From assembly GCF_028553785.1 (NCBI RefSeq), contig NZ_CP067136.1:558001-622000 (forward strand): a stretch of 64,000 bases of DNA, written 5' to 3'. The DNA comes from Paracoccus fistulariae (lineage in GTDB: Bacteria > Pseudomonadota > Alphaproteobacteria > Rhodobacterales > Rhodobacteraceae). A model generated the notes under the pieces. The model saw nothing but the letters and a program-made list of their open reading frames with translations, was not told where the DNA came from and ran no database searches. The position numbers and the translations under genes are program-made. Below, in pieces: positions 39,631 through 48,751 of the stretch (position 1 is its first letter; every line of letters begins with the position of its first letter).

Positions 39631-41430
39631 TCAGGCGCAATCGGGCAGCTTGTCCAGCCATGCTTTCGCATTCGCGCTTAGCAGGTCGCCAAGCGTCCTG
39701 CGCAGCGTGTCGTGATAGCTGGCCAGCCAGGCCCGTTCCGCCTCGGTCATCTGTTCCGGTATCAGCATATCTGTCTGAATCGGCGCATAGGTCATATTGC
39801 GAAAGCCCAGAAAGCCATCGTCCAGCTCTACGATCTCGACGATATTCTCGATGCGGATGCCGTAAAGCCCGGCCTCGTAGTAGCCAGGCTCGATCGAGAC
39901 GACCATGCCGGGCACCAGATCGACCGGATTATAGGGTCGGCCCAGTCGTTGCGGATGTTCGTGAACCGACAGGCGATGGCCGATGCCGTGGCCGGTGCCG
40001 TGATCGTAATCCAGCCCCAGATCCCACAGCGGACGACGGCAGATTGCGTCGATGTGATGGCCCTGCGTTCCCTTTGGAAATCGCAGCGTGGACATGGTGT
40101 AAAGCGCCTTGAACACCGCCGTATAGGCGCGATCATAGCCGTCAGGGCGCGGGCCGAAGGCAAAGCTGCGCGTGGCATCGGTCGTCCCCGTCTCGTATTG
40201 CCCGCCACTGTCTAGAAGATAGGGGCTTTCGGGCAGAATGGGCGCATTCCGGTTGCCGGTCGCGGCATAATGGCACATGGCCGCATTCCCGCCGGCGGCC
40301 GAAATCGACTGAAAGCTGGCCGTCAGAAAGCCGGGACGGGTTTTCCGCAGGCTCAGGATATAGTCCTGTGCCTCTTGCTCGGTGACGGGATCGCCGGATG
40401 CGGCGCGTTGCGGTACAGATGTCATCAGCCAGGCGGTGAATTCCGTCCAGGCCACGCCATCCTGCAGGTGGCAATCGCGCAAGCCTGCAAGCTCGACCGC
40501 GTTCTTGACGGCCTTGCTGCGCGTGATCGGGCTTGGCAAGGGCTTGGCCGTGCCGCCCCCGGCCTCGACGGTCTGGCGGATGGCCACGGCCGAGAAATCG
40601 GGATCGAATCCGACGGTCATCCCGGCAGTCACCTGCGCGCCCAGAACCGGCAGAAGCGCCTCCATCGGGTGCGCGCTCACGCAGTCGGGCAGGGTGCCGC
40701 GCAGGGCGTCGTCCAGCTTTCGGGGATCGACGAACCAGCTGATCTCGCCCGATTTCGTGGCGATCAGGAAGGATTGCGGCATCGGGTTGAAGGCGATGTC
40801 ATCGCCGCGAACATTCAGCAGCCAGGCGATATTGTCGATCTGGGTTTCGACGAACAGATCCAGTCCCTTGTCCGATAGTTGCTGGGCCAGCGCCGCGCAT
40901 TTGTCAGCGGCGGTCCGGCCCGCGAATTCAGGTGGGAAAGGGGTGACAGCGCCCAGCGGCGGGGCCGGTTGATCATCCCAGATCTCATCCACGGGATTGG
41001 TGGAGGTGGGCACCATCTCTGCACCACGCAGATCGCAGGCGGCGGAAAAGCGGTCGTACCACGAGGGCGGCAGATGCATCGGGTCATAGCCGATGCGCCA
41101 TCCGCGTTGGGCATTCTGCGTCAACCAGCGCTCGGGCGGGGCGTCCAGCAGGTGATGATGGCTGAAATCCGCCCCGGGACATTGATTGCCAAGCTGCACG
41201 CTGTAGCGCCCATCGACGAAGATGGCGACGTTGCCGGGGGCGATAATCGCCATTCCGGCAGAGCCGGTAAAGCCGGTGACATGGGCCAGGCGTTCGTCAT
41301 GCGGTGCGACATATTCCCCCTGATGGGCATCGAAGCGCGGCAGGATGAACGCATCCAGCCCGCGCGCGGTCAGTGTCTGACGCAATTTTTCAATGATCCC
41401 GGTTCGGGCGGACAGGGCAGTTTCAGCCAT
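39631..41430 (-). CDS. pepP: Xaa-Pro aminopeptidase (M24B)
   Basis: 599 residues. Two creatinase-type N-terminal domains (GLDAFILPRFDAHQGEYV in part, and a second copy at about 160-300) precede the pita-bread metalloprotease domain. Metal ligands are visible in LLDSGGQYETGTTDATRS (two Asp), GTGHGIGHRLSVHEHP (His), VSIEPGYYEAGLYG (Glu) and RIENIVEI (Glu). It releases the residue before proline or hydroxyproline from a peptide N terminus in the cytoplasm. It overlaps the ABC transporter ATPase gene by eight bases, so imported Pro/Hyp peptides are the likely substrates, feeding the operon next door. Confidence 0.93.
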   Translation of the reverse strand: MAETALSARTGIIEKLRQTLTARGLDAFILPRFDAHQGEYVAPHDERLAHVTGFTGSAGMAIIAPGNVAIFVDGRYSVQLGNQCPGADFSHHHLLDAPPERWLTQNAQRGWRIGYDPMHLPPSWYDRFSAACDLRGAEMVPTSTNPVDEIWDDQPAPPLGAVTPFPPEFAGRTAADKCAALAQQLSDKGLDLFVETQIDNIAWLLNVRGDDIAFNPMPQSFLIATKSGEISWFVDPRKLDDALRGTLPDCVSAHPMEALLPVLGAQVTAGMTVGFDPDFSAVAIRQTVEAGGGTAKPLPSPITRSKAVKNAVELAGLRDCHLQDGVAWTEFTAWLMTSVPQRAASGDPVTEQEAQDYILSLRKTRPGFLTASFQSISAAGGNAAMCHYAATGNRNAPILPESPYLLDSGGQYETGTTDATRSFAFGPRPDGYDRAYTAVFKALYTMSTLRFPKGTQGHHIDAICRRPLWDLGLDYDHGTGHGIGHRLSVHEHPQRLGRPYNPVDLVPGMVVSIEPGYYEAGLYGIRIENIVEIVELDDGFLGFRNMTYAPIQTDMLIPEQMTEAERAWLASYHDTLRRTLGDLLSANAKAWLDKLPDCA

Positions 41431-42451
41431 TTCTGTTGATCTCTTCAGCTAGGTGGCAGGCGACTTCGCCAGCATATCCCACCGGGCGCAGCACGGGCAC
41501 GTCCCGTTTGCAGATTTCGGCGGCATAGGGGCAGCGGACATGAAAGGGGCAGCCCGGAGGGATATTCAGCGGTGACGGCAACTCCCCCTGCAGGTGGACG
41601 GCCTGACCCTTGTCATCCGGGTCAAGCGATGGTGCCGCACTCAGCAAGGCCTGCGAATAGGGATGCGCGGGGTTCGCGAACAGGGTTTCGCTGTCACCGA
41701 TCTCGACAATGCGACCCAGATAGATCACCGCCACCCGATGCGACACATGACGCACCAGCCGCAGATCATGGGCTACGAAAAGGATCGTCAGGCCAAGGCG
41801 TTCCTGCAATTCCAGAAGCAGGTTCACGACCTGCGCCTGCACCGACACATCCAGTGCCGAGACCAATTCATCCGCGATCAGCACGTCCGGCTCGACAGCC
41901 AGGGCACGTGCGATGGCGATGCGCTGGCGCTGTCCACCGGAAAACTGGTGCGGCAGCTTCTGCGCCGCATCCTGCGGCAGACGGACAAGGTCCAGCAACT
42001 CGGCCACACGGCCGGGCACCTCGGCGGGTGGGCGCATCTTGTGCACGCTCAGCGCCTCGGACAGGATCTGGCCGCAGGTCATCCGCGGATTGAGCGAGGA
42101 ATACGGATCCTGAAACATCATCTGCACAAGGCGGTTGAACTCTCGGTCGCTGCGACGAAGGTCTGTGAAAATATCCCGCCCGCGATACCGGATCTCGCCC
42201 GATTGAGGTTCGTAAAGCCGCACTATGCAGCGCGCCAGCGTGGATTTGCCGCAGCCGGATTCCCCGACCACGCCAAGCGTCTCACCCTCTCGCAGATCAA
42301 GGCTGATCCCGTTCAGCGCGCGCACGGCCCGGCCTTTGCGTCTGGCAAGGACGTCGGCAATGGTGCGCTGCAGATGGAAGGTCAGGCCAAGATCCCTGAT
42401 CTCCATCACGCTGGTATCAGAGACCGTGTGGTTCGAAACAGCGGCTGTCAT
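41423..42451 (-). CDS. oppF: Dipeptide/oligopeptide ABC transporter ATPase (DppF/OppF type)
   Basis: 342 residues from ATG 42451, which overlaps the oppD stop. Walker A GVVGESGCGKST, signature FSGGQRQRIAIARAL and Walker B VLIADELVSALD are present, as is the C-terminal oligopeptide domain with CPFHVRCPYAAEIC. It powers import together with the ATPase encoded upstream. Note DELVSALD in place of the usual DEPTSALD (Leu for Pro, Val for Thr), a variant seen in this subfamily. Confidence 0.93.
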   Translation of the reverse strand: MTAAVSNHTVSDTSVMEIRDLGLTFHLQRTIADVLARRKGRAVRALNGISLDLREGETLGVVGESGCGKSTLARCIVRLYEPQSGEIRYRGRDIFTDLRRSDREFNRLVQMMFQDPYSSLNPRMTCGQILSEALSVHKMRPPAEVPGRVAELLDLVRLPQDAAQKLPHQFSGGQRQRIAIARALAVEPDVLIADELVSALDVSVQAQVVNLLLELQERLGLTILFVAHDLRLVRHVSHRVAVIYLGRIVEIGDSETLFANPAHPYSQALLSAAPSLDPDDKGQAVHLQGELPSPLNIPPGCPFHVRCPYAAEICKRDVPVLRPVGYAGEVACHLAEEINRNG

Positions 42452-43437
42452 GCGGGGCGCCTTTCGGAAATGGGCTCCGGGTTGAAGCATGCGGCGCGGC
42501 GGCCCGGTGCGATATCATCCAGGGTGGGGCGGGCGGTCAGGCAGTGATCGATGCAGGAAGCGCAGCGGAGCGCATATGCACAGCCGGGGGGCAGCGCCAG
42601 CAGGCTGGGCGGTGTGCCGGGCACGGAATAAAGCGGTGTACGCGCGGGCACGTCCTGCGGGACCGAGCGCATCAGGCCCGTGGTATAGGGATGGCCCGGC
42701 GCATGCAGAACCTGCCGGACCGGGCCCTGTTCGACGATGCGACCCGCATACATGACAGCCACGCTTTCGCAGGTCTGCGCAACGACGCCCAGATCATGCG
42801 TCACCAGAATGACCCCCATGTTCAGTTCGTCTGACAGTCGCAGGATCAGGTCAAGGATCTGGGCCTGTATGGTCACATCCAGTGCGGTGGTCGGCTCATC
42901 TGCCAGCAACAGCTCGGGCTCGGCCGCCAGTGCGATCGCGATCATCACCCGCTGACGCATGCCGCCCGAAAACTGATGCGGATAATCCTCAAGTCGTGAG
43001 GCCGCCGATGGTATTCCGACATGTTCCAGCATCTCGATGGCGCGGGCGCGTCTGCCCGCGCGGCCAAGATCGGTATGCGCCTTCAGCGTTTCGGTCAGTT
43101 GCAGGCCGACGGTCAGCAAGGGGTTCAGCGAGGTCATCGGCTCTTGAAAGATCATCGCGATCTCGCCGCCCCGGATCGGGCGCAGCGCGCGCTCCGACAG
43201 GTTCGAAATGTCGCGCCCCTTCCAGCGGACGGCGCCGGTCACCTGACCATATCTGCGGCTGAGCCCCAGAATGGATCGCAGCGTGACGCTTTTGCCCGAT
43301 CCGCTTTCACCGACAAGTCCCAGTACCTCGCCCCGTCTGACCGCGAACGTGACGTCGCGCACGGCCGGGATCCGGGCCTTCGTGCCGAAATAGGTGCAAA
43401 GCTTGTCAACTTCCAGGATTGGCTGTGTCTGGCCCAT
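42448..43437 (-). CDS. oppD: Dipeptide/oligopeptide ABC transporter ATPase (DppD/OppD type)
   Basis: 329 residues. ATG 43437 is preferred over the one at 43443 because AAGGAG directly abuts the latter. Motifs are Walker [13 protein letters not shown], signature [15 protein letters not shown], Walker [13 protein letters not shown], and a C-terminal cysteine cluster [14 protein letters not shown] that in OppD-type proteins can hold an iron-sulfur cluster. It pairs with OppF on the cytoplasmic face of the permease. Confidence 0.92.
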   Translation of the reverse strand: MGQTQPILEVDKLCTYFGTKARIPAVRDVTFAVRRGEVLGLVGESGSGKSVTLRSILGLSRRYGQVTGAVRWKGRDISNLSERALRPIRGGEIAMIFQEPMTSLNPLLTVGLQLTETLKAHTDLGRAGRRARAIEMLEHVGIPSAASRLEDYPHQFSGGMRQRVMIAIALAAEPELLLADEPTTALDVTIQAQILDLILRLSDELNMGVILVTHDLGVVAQTCESVAVMYAGRIVEQGPVRQVLHAPGHPYTTGLMRSVPQDVPARTPLYSVPGTPPSLLALPPGCAYALRCASCIDHCLTARPTLDDIAPGRRAACFNPEPISERRPA

Positions 43438-43454
43438 CTGCATCTCCTTCGCTG

Positions 43455-44315
43455 TCAGCCGCGGGGCCGGAGCAGATCGGCCAGTCCGTCGCCGATCAGG
43501 GAAAACCCGATGCCGGTGACGACAATGGCGATGCCCGGCATCAGGCTGAGCCACCATGCGGTGGTGATGAAATTGCGACCCTCGGCAATCAGTACGCCCC
43601 ATTCTGCCTGCGGGGGTTGAGCGCCCAGGCCCAGATAGCCCAGCGATGAGCCCAGAAGGATCGCCAGCGCCATATCTGTCATCCAATAGACGATGACCGG
43701 CGTGATGGCGTTTGGCAGCAGGTGGCGAAAGATGATGCGACGGTCGCTATAGCCCATGACGATGCCCGCCGCCGCATAGTCATTGCCCATCTGTGCAATC
43801 ACCTCGGCCCGCATGAGGCGCGCGTAATAGACCCAGTTCACCAGCGTGATCGCGATATACATGTTCACCAGCCCCGGCCCCAGAACCGCGACGACGGCGA
43901 TCACCAGAACCAGAAAGGGAAAGGTGATGATCGCATCCACGAAGCGGCCGAAGATGACATCGGCGATGCCACGGTAATAGCCGACCAGCGCGCCGACCGT
44001 GACCCCGATCAGCATGGCAAAGACCGTGGCCAGAACAGCCATCTGCATATTGACGGTATAGGCGGCGATCACCCGGCTCAGACTATCGCGGCCCAGCATA
44101 TCGGTGCCAAAGGGATGCGCCCAGCTTGGCGGTTGCCGCACGGCGTTGTAGTCGATGAAATTTGGATCATAAGGTGAGAAGACATCGGGTGCGATGGCCA
44201 GCACGGTCGAAAATCCGATGATGAACAGCCCCAGCATCAGGCCCGGTTTTTCCAGAATGACACGCAGGTGGCCAAGCCGCCGGGTGGCTGGTTTGATGAC
44301 GGAAAGCTGGCTCAT
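43455..44315 (-). CDS. dppC: Dipeptide ABC transporter permease (DppC type)
   Basis: 286 residues with six membrane segments. The N-terminal soluble loop PPSWAHPFGTDMLGRDSLSRVI is characteristic of DppC/OppC, and the inner-membrane coupling motif appears around YAAAGIVMGYSDRRIIFRHLLPN. It starts inside the end of the dppB gene (ATGA overlap) and forms the channel with DppB. Confidence 0.92.
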   Translation of the reverse strand: MSQLSVIKPATRRLGHLRVILEKPGLMLGLFIIGFSTVLAIAPDVFSPYDPNFIDYNAVRQPPSWAHPFGTDMLGRDSLSRVIAAYTVNMQMAVLATVFAMLIGVTVGALVGYYRGIADVIFGRFVDAIITFPFLVLVIAVVAVLGPGLVNMYIAITLVNWVYYARLMRAEVIAQMGNDYAAAGIVMGYSDRRIIFRHLLPNAITPVIVYWMTDMALAILLGSSLGYLGLGAQPPQAEWGVLIAEGRNFITTAWWLSLMPGIAIVVTGIGFSLIGDGLADLLRPRG

Positions 44316-45253
44316 GTCAGACGCATCCTTGGATCAAGCATACTCTGGACAAGGTCTGTCAGCAGAAAGACGACCGAGACCAGCAGCGCAAAGGTCAGTG
44401 TTAGACCCTGGATCAGGGGATAGTCGCGGGCAAAGATCGCCTCCAGCATCAGCCGCCCGACGCCGGGCACGGCAAAGACCGTCTCGGTCACCAGCGTGCC
44501 GCTCATCAGGTTGCCGATGGACAGGCCCAGCAGCGTCACCGTGGAAATCAGCGCATTGCGCAACACGTGGCGGCCCAGGATCTGCCGGGTCGGCAACCCC
44601 TTGGCGCGGGCGAATTGCACATATTCCGCATCCACCACCTCTATAATCGCCGAACGCAGGTTCCGCATGATGATGGCCGATGTATATAGCGCGACCGCGA
44701 CGGCAGGCAGGAACAGGTGATACAGGCGTTCGCCGAATGTCTCGCCATAACCGCCTACCGGGAACCAGCGCAGCTGCGCGGCAAGGAAGGTCAGCAGGAT
44801 CAGCCCGATGTAAAAGACCGGCATCGACAGTCCGATCTGAAAGACGGTGCGGATCAGCGCATCCGGCCAGCGCCCGCGGTTCAGCGCGGCGACAAAGGCC
44901 AGCGGCCCGGCGATCAGCAGCGACAGAAGGACCGCGTAGATGGTCAGAAACAGCGTTGTCGGCAGCCGGTTTGAAATGACCTCGATCACCGGCGCGCGCA
45001 TCAGGATAGAGCGTCCCAGATCGCCCTGCAGCGTATTCGACACGAATTGCCAGAACTGTACCCACAGCGATTGGTTCAGCCCAAGCCGTTCGCGAATGGC
45101 GGCCAGATCGGCGTCAGAGGCGCGATCGCCCGCGATGGCGATGGCCGGATCGCCGGGCAACAGGCGAACCAGCATGAAGATGATGATCATGACCAGCAGA
45201 AAGGTCGGGATCATCAGCAATAATCGCTTCAGGATATACTGCAACGTCGCCAT
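44312..45253 (-). CDS. dppB: Dipeptide ABC transporter permease (DppB type)
   Basis: 313 residues with six membrane segments, starting LQYILKRLLLMIPTFLLVM, with the DppB-type extracellular loop (LLPGDPAIAIAG, LGLNQSLWVQFWQF) and the EAA-like coupling loop YVQFARAKGLPTRQILGRHVLRN. It is separated from the binding-protein gene by 85 bp that contain a hairpin, which probably limits read-through so that less permease than binding protein is made. Confidence 0.92.
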   Translation of the reverse strand: MATLQYILKRLLLMIPTFLLVMIIIFMLVRLLPGDPAIAIAGDRASDADLAAIRERLGLNQSLWVQFWQFVSNTLQGDLGRSILMRAPVIEVISNRLPTTLFLTIYAVLLSLLIAGPLAFVAALNRGRWPDALIRTVFQIGLSMPVFYIGLILLTFLAAQLRWFPVGGYGETFGERLYHLFLPAVAVALYTSAIIMRNLRSAIIEVVDAEYVQFARAKGLPTRQILGRHVLRNALISTVTLLGLSIGNLMSGTLVTETVFAVPGVGRLMLEAIFARDYPLIQGLTLTFALLVSVVFLLTDLVQSMLDPRMRLT

Positions 45254-45276
45254 TCACGCCTCCGTTTTCCGGGCAC

Positions 45277-45305
45277 CGCCAGCCCGCGTGACGGGCGGCG
45301 CTTTT
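45277..45305. repeat. Hairpin between binding-protein and permease genes
   Basis: CGCC-AG-CCCG (45277-45286) pairs with CGGG-C-GGCG (45292-45300), with CTTTTT following on the plus strand. On the minus strand, where the operon runs, it lies just after the binding-protein gene and may act as an attenuator or mRNA end. Confidence 0.4.
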
Positions 45306-45338
45306 TGGTCTCTGGCAAATCGGACAGCCCCGCGCTGA

Positions 45339-46925
45339 TCAGCGCGAGACGGTCGCCTCGTCGAACTGATTGTTGCCCAAAGGTGTCTGGACATAGCCTT
45401 CCACCGCATCGGACACCGCGACCGCGAAGGGTGTTTCATACAAGAACAGAAGCGGCGCGGCCTCGGCATAGATCTGTTGCATCTGCGCATATTGGTCTGC
45501 GCGGGTCTCGGGGTTCATCTCTGACGCGGACGCCTCGAACAGGGAATTGAATGTGGCGTCTTCCCAGCCTGTCCCGACAGCATTGGCCGTGGGGGTATAG
45601 CCCAGCCATCCGACGACCTGGCTGGGATCGTTCACATCATTCACCCAGCCGTAAGTATGGATATCGAACTCTCCCGAGCGGTTCTTGGCGCCGCGTGTGG
45701 CATTGTCTACCTGCTCCACCGACAGCTTGATACCCAACGGTGCCCACATCTGTTGCAGCGCCGCGAAGATGGTGCCGTCATCGGCCGAGCCGGCAAGGGT
45801 CGTGAAGGTGATTTCGGTGCCAGGCGCCAGTCCGGCTTCCTCGACCAGCGCCTTTGCCTTTTCGATGTCATAGCCGTAAAGCGGGTCGGTCTGCGTCGAA
45901 AGCTGCGTGGCTGCGGCCATCAGCGGCGAGGTCATGGGCTTGCCCGCGCCTTGCAGAACCAGACCGATCAGCGCCTCTTTGTTGGTGGCATAGTTCAGCG
46001 CCTGACGAACCTTGGGATCTGTCAGAGGATTGGGGCTGCCATCGGCACGTGTGGCGCGAGAGTTGATCGGCGCATAGATGATCCGGGTCGAGGGGAACAG
46101 GTTCATGTTGATCGTCGGATCGGCCTCAAGCTCGGCTACGCGTGAGAACGGGATGAACTCGGCGGCATCCACCTCGCCCGCTTGCAGCTTCAGGACGCGG
46201 GTTGCGTCGTCGGGGATGATCTCGAAATGCACGCCCTCCAGATAGGGCAGCGGCGCGCCGTCGGCCCCGTCGCGCCAGTAATGCGTGTTGGCGCAGAAAT
46301 CCATCGAGGTGCCCTGCTCGAAGCCGCACAGGTAGAACGGGCCCGAACCGACGCCTGCACTGGCCTGCGCAAAGATTGCCGCCGATTTTTCCTGATCGCT
46401 GTCACCCGCTGCGGCGTCGAAGGCCGCCTTGGACACGATGCCGGTGGTGAAGGTTGCCAGCATCGACAGGATCGTCGGGTCCGGCGCCTTCATCGCCAGG
46501 GTGATCCTGTTGCCGTCATGGGTGACGCTGTCAATATTGCCCAGCAGACCTGCCCACGGGCTCAGATCCGGATTTCGGGCGCGATCAAGCGAGAAGGCGA
46601 CATCCTCAGGCGTCAGCGCAGTGCCATCGGAAAATGTCAGCCCCTCGCGAAGCGTCAATGTGACCGCGCTGCCATCTTCTGCAGCTTCGAAGCTTTCGGC
46701 CAGTCCCGGCACGATCGTCCGACCGTCCGCGTCAATGCGCAGCAGGGTGTCAAACAGGCTGCTGACCATCCAGATATCGGGATTACGCTCTGCATAGATC
46801 GGATCGATCAGGTTGGATCCGTCATAGCGGGCAAAATTCAGGATGCCACCGCGTTCCTGGCCGATTGCGGGCAGTGCTGTGGCAGTGGCCAGAAGGGCCG
46901 CTGCGAAAGTCATCTTCCTTGTCAT
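45339..46925 (-). CDS. Peptide ABC transporter substrate-binding protein (SBP family 5)
   Basis: 528 residues with a Sec signal ending near AIG|QE. The mature part has the family 5 features: GGILNFARYDGSNLIDPIYAERNPD in part, VSSLFDTLLRID, GLAESFEAAEDGSAVTLTLREGLTFSDGT in part, and VRQALNYATNKEAL. It captures peptides in the periplasm for the DppBC-OppDF transporter. First gene of the operon, with an XRE-cupin operator palindrome about 70 bp before its start. The Xaa-Pro aminopeptidase at the operon end suggests proline- or hydroxyproline-containing peptides. Confidence 0.92.
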   Translation of the reverse strand: MTRKMTFAAALLATATALPAIGQERGGILNFARYDGSNLIDPIYAERNPDIWMVSSLFDTLLRIDADGRTIVPGLAESFEAAEDGSAVTLTLREGLTFSDGTALTPEDVAFSLDRARNPDLSPWAGLLGNIDSVTHDGNRITLAMKAPDPTILSMLATFTTGIVSKAAFDAAAGDSDQEKSAAIFAQASAGVGSGPFYLCGFEQGTSMDFCANTHYWRDGADGAPLPYLEGVHFEIIPDDATRVLKLQAGEVDAAEFIPFSRVAELEADPTINMNLFPSTRIIYAPINSRATRADGSPNPLTDPKVRQALNYATNKEALIGLVLQGAGKPMTSPLMAAATQLSTQTDPLYGYDIEKAKALVEEAGLAPGTEITFTTLAGSADDGTIFAALQQMWAPLGIKLSVEQVDNATRGAKNRSGEFDIHTYGWVNDVNDPSQVVGWLGYTPTANAVGTGWEDATFNSLFEASASEMNPETRADQYAQMQQIYAEAAPLLFLYETPFAVAVSDAVEGYVQTPLGNNQFDEATVSR

Positions 46926-46994
46926 TTTTGCGGTACTCCGGTGGTGATTCTTATCCCTGTCTGTCCGAAGCGTACCTTAAATCTTGCAGTATTG

Positions 46995-47010
46995 CTAAAA
47001 TTAATTTTAG
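46995..47010. promoter_or_regulatory. Perfect 16-bp palindrome before peptide ABC operon
   Basis: CTAAAATTAATTTTAG is its own reverse complement. It stands in AT-rich DNA 70 bp upstream of the binding-protein gene. A near-identical element lies before the neighbouring XRE-cupin regulator gene, which makes it a likely operator of that regulator. Confidence 0.7.
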
Positions 47011-47030
47011 TAATGCTATATTTTAAAATG

Positions 47031-47630
47031 TCACCCTGCGGCCTTCTTTTGCATCGGCATGGTGCTGATCCACAGCTCGACGGATTCCTCTTTACTGGTC
47101 ACGATGGAATGATGCGGCGTCGAGGTGTCGTGATGGATCGTATCGCCGGCCTGCATCTGGTGGATCTCATCGCCCAGATAATAATCGAGCGTACCGGACA
47201 TCAGATAGCAAAACACCTCGCCGGGGTGGCACATCTGCTCCGAGACATGGCCCGGCGGACGGTGGATGATCGAGGGGTAGCACAGCGCACCCGGAAATCC
47301 GGGGCCCAGCTTTTCATAGCTGCGACCTTTGACCCCCAGAGCATAGGTTTGGCGCTGATCCTTCGGGATAAACGCGCGGTAGCCGTTGTCGACACTCAGA
47401 AATTCCTCGACACTGCTTTGCAGCGTGGCGGCAATGGCCATCAGTGACGACAAAGAGGGTGAACTGATCCCACGCTCGACCTGAGAGATGAACCCGGTGG
47501 TCAGCCCGGCCTCTTCTGCGACCTGAACAAGCGTCATGCCAAGCGCCTTGCGCCGACGCCGGATGGCCTTGCCAAGCTGCAACGGATCGTCCCGGCGTTT
47601 CGTCTTGTTGCCATCAGTCACGCTATCCAT
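47031..47630 (-). CDS. XRE-cupin transcriptional regulator
   Basis: 199 residues from ATG 47630; an upstream in-frame ATG at 47687 would add 19 residues. The N-terminal HTH_3 domain is clear (IRRRRKALGMTLVQVAEEAGL, slightly trimmed, then TTGFISQVERGISSPSLSSL). A flexible middle leads to a C-terminal cupin with HPGEVFCYLMSGTLDYYLGD and GDTIHHDTSTPHHS, where the His residues form the ligand or metal pocket. Such regulators (PuuR/SutR style) sense amino acids or amines. It lies head-to-tail upstream of the peptide ABC operon, and both promoters share a palindrome. Confidence 0.88.
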   Translation of the reverse strand: MDSVTDGNKTKRRDDPLQLGKAIRRRRKALGMTLVQVAEEAGLTTGFISQVERGISSPSLSSLMAIAATLQSSVEEFLSVDNGYRAFIPKDQRQTYALGVKGRSYEKLGPGFPGALCYPSIIHRPPGHVSEQMCHPGEVFCYLMSGTLDYYLGDEIHQMQAGDTIHHDTSTPHHSIVTSKEESVELWISTMPMQKKAAG

Positions 47631-47700
47631 CCCGCACCCCCGGACCTGTTTCACCACATGACCTCCGGTCCGAAGATCGGCGGCCACGCCTATGCTAATA

Positions 47701-47720
47701 TGCTAAAACTAATTTTAGCA
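47701..47720. promoter_or_regulatory. Palindrome before XRE-cupin regulator gene
   Basis: TGCTAAAACTAATTTTAGCA has perfect 8-base arms around CTAA. It matches the palindrome at 46995-47010 in 15 of 16 core positions and lies 70 bp before the regulator start, the same distance as the other copy from its gene. Confidence 0.7.
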
Positions 47721-47798
47721 ACGCTGCAGCCGCACCAATTCCTCACGCTGCCGGTGGCTGACGCAAGTGCAGCTTCACAATTCGTTAGCTCTCAACGA

Positions 47799-48659
47799 TC
47801 AGGATCTGTCCGCCGCATGGACCAGCGCCTGTATCGCGGCAGAGCGGGCGCCGGATCGCCGGAAGAGGATGCCAACCTCGCGCCAGGTGCTTGTCGGCAG
47901 CACCTGTTTGCGCAGGCGCAAGCCCTCGGGCCAGGGCGGCGCCCAATCGGGCACGATCGAAACGCCCAGGCCGCGATCGACCATCGCGGCAATCGCATCC
48001 AGAGCGTCCAGTTCCAGGATCTCTCTCACGGTTATGCCGTGATCATGAAGATATTTTTCGACGATATGCCCACCCCATTGACTGCGGTCATAGCGGATGA
48101 AGGGCATGTGCCGCAGCAGGTCATGGGGTTCAGAGATCGCCATATCGGCCGGCGCCAGCAGGACCAGCGGCTCTTGCCGCAATGTCAGCCAGTCGGTCGA
48201 TTTCGGGATGGCGAATTGCGGTCTGACGATCAACGCGGCATCAAGCTCGCCGGTGATGACGCGATGGTACAGGTCGGCCGATGCGCCGGGCTGCACGAAA
48301 TATTCGATGTCGGGATGCTGCCTGTGCAACGTCGCGATCAGGCCCGGCAGCACCCCCGTCAGGGCCGTTGCCGTCGCGCCAAGGCGCAACTGTCCGGCGG
48401 GCTCTCCGTTCGCGGCGATGGCGCGCAGGTCGCGGGCATTGCTGATCAGGTCGCGCGCGGCATCAAGAACCGCCAGCCCCGCAATCGTCGGCTGCATCGT
48501 CCGGCCCGAACGCGCGACCAGCGTTTTCCCCAGATCCTGTTCAACCGCGCGCAGACGCTGGGTCAGCGCCGCCGGGGTCAGATTCATCCGCCGCGCGGCC
48601 TCGGCGACCGAGCCGCATTCGACCACGGCAATGAAGCTTTCCAGAAAGCGAATATCCAT
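47799..48659 (-). CDS. LysR family transcriptional regulator
   Basis: 286 residues. HTH: FLESFIAVVECGSVAEAARRMN in part, then LTPAALTQRLRAVEQDLGKTLVARSG. The ligand domain follows (RLGATATALTGVLPGLIATL, RQEPLVLLAPADM). It is divergent from the aminotransferase gene with a 92-bp AT-rich gap between, the classical LysR arrangement, so it probably controls that gene. An amino acid or amine is a reasonable guess for its ligand. Confidence 0.9.
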   Translation of the reverse strand: MDIRFLESFIAVVECGSVAEAARRMNLTPAALTQRLRAVEQDLGKTLVARSGRTMQPTIAGLAVLDAARDLISNARDLRAIAANGEPAGQLRLGATATALTGVLPGLIATLHRQHPDIEYFVQPGASADLYHRVITGELDAALIVRPQFAIPKSTDWLTLRQEPLVLLAPADMAISEPHDLLRHMPFIRYDRSQWGGHIVEKYLHDHGITVREILELDALDAIAAMVDRGLGVSIVPDWAPPWPEGLRLRKQVLPTSTWREVGILFRRSGARSAAIQALVHAADRS

Positions 48660-48751
48660 AAGTTGGTTTTTCTATCATTTAAATTCACAAAAAAAATCTT
48701 TTTTTATGGTTTTGGCCATGCGATCCCCGATCCGGCATCAAGGAGAATGAC

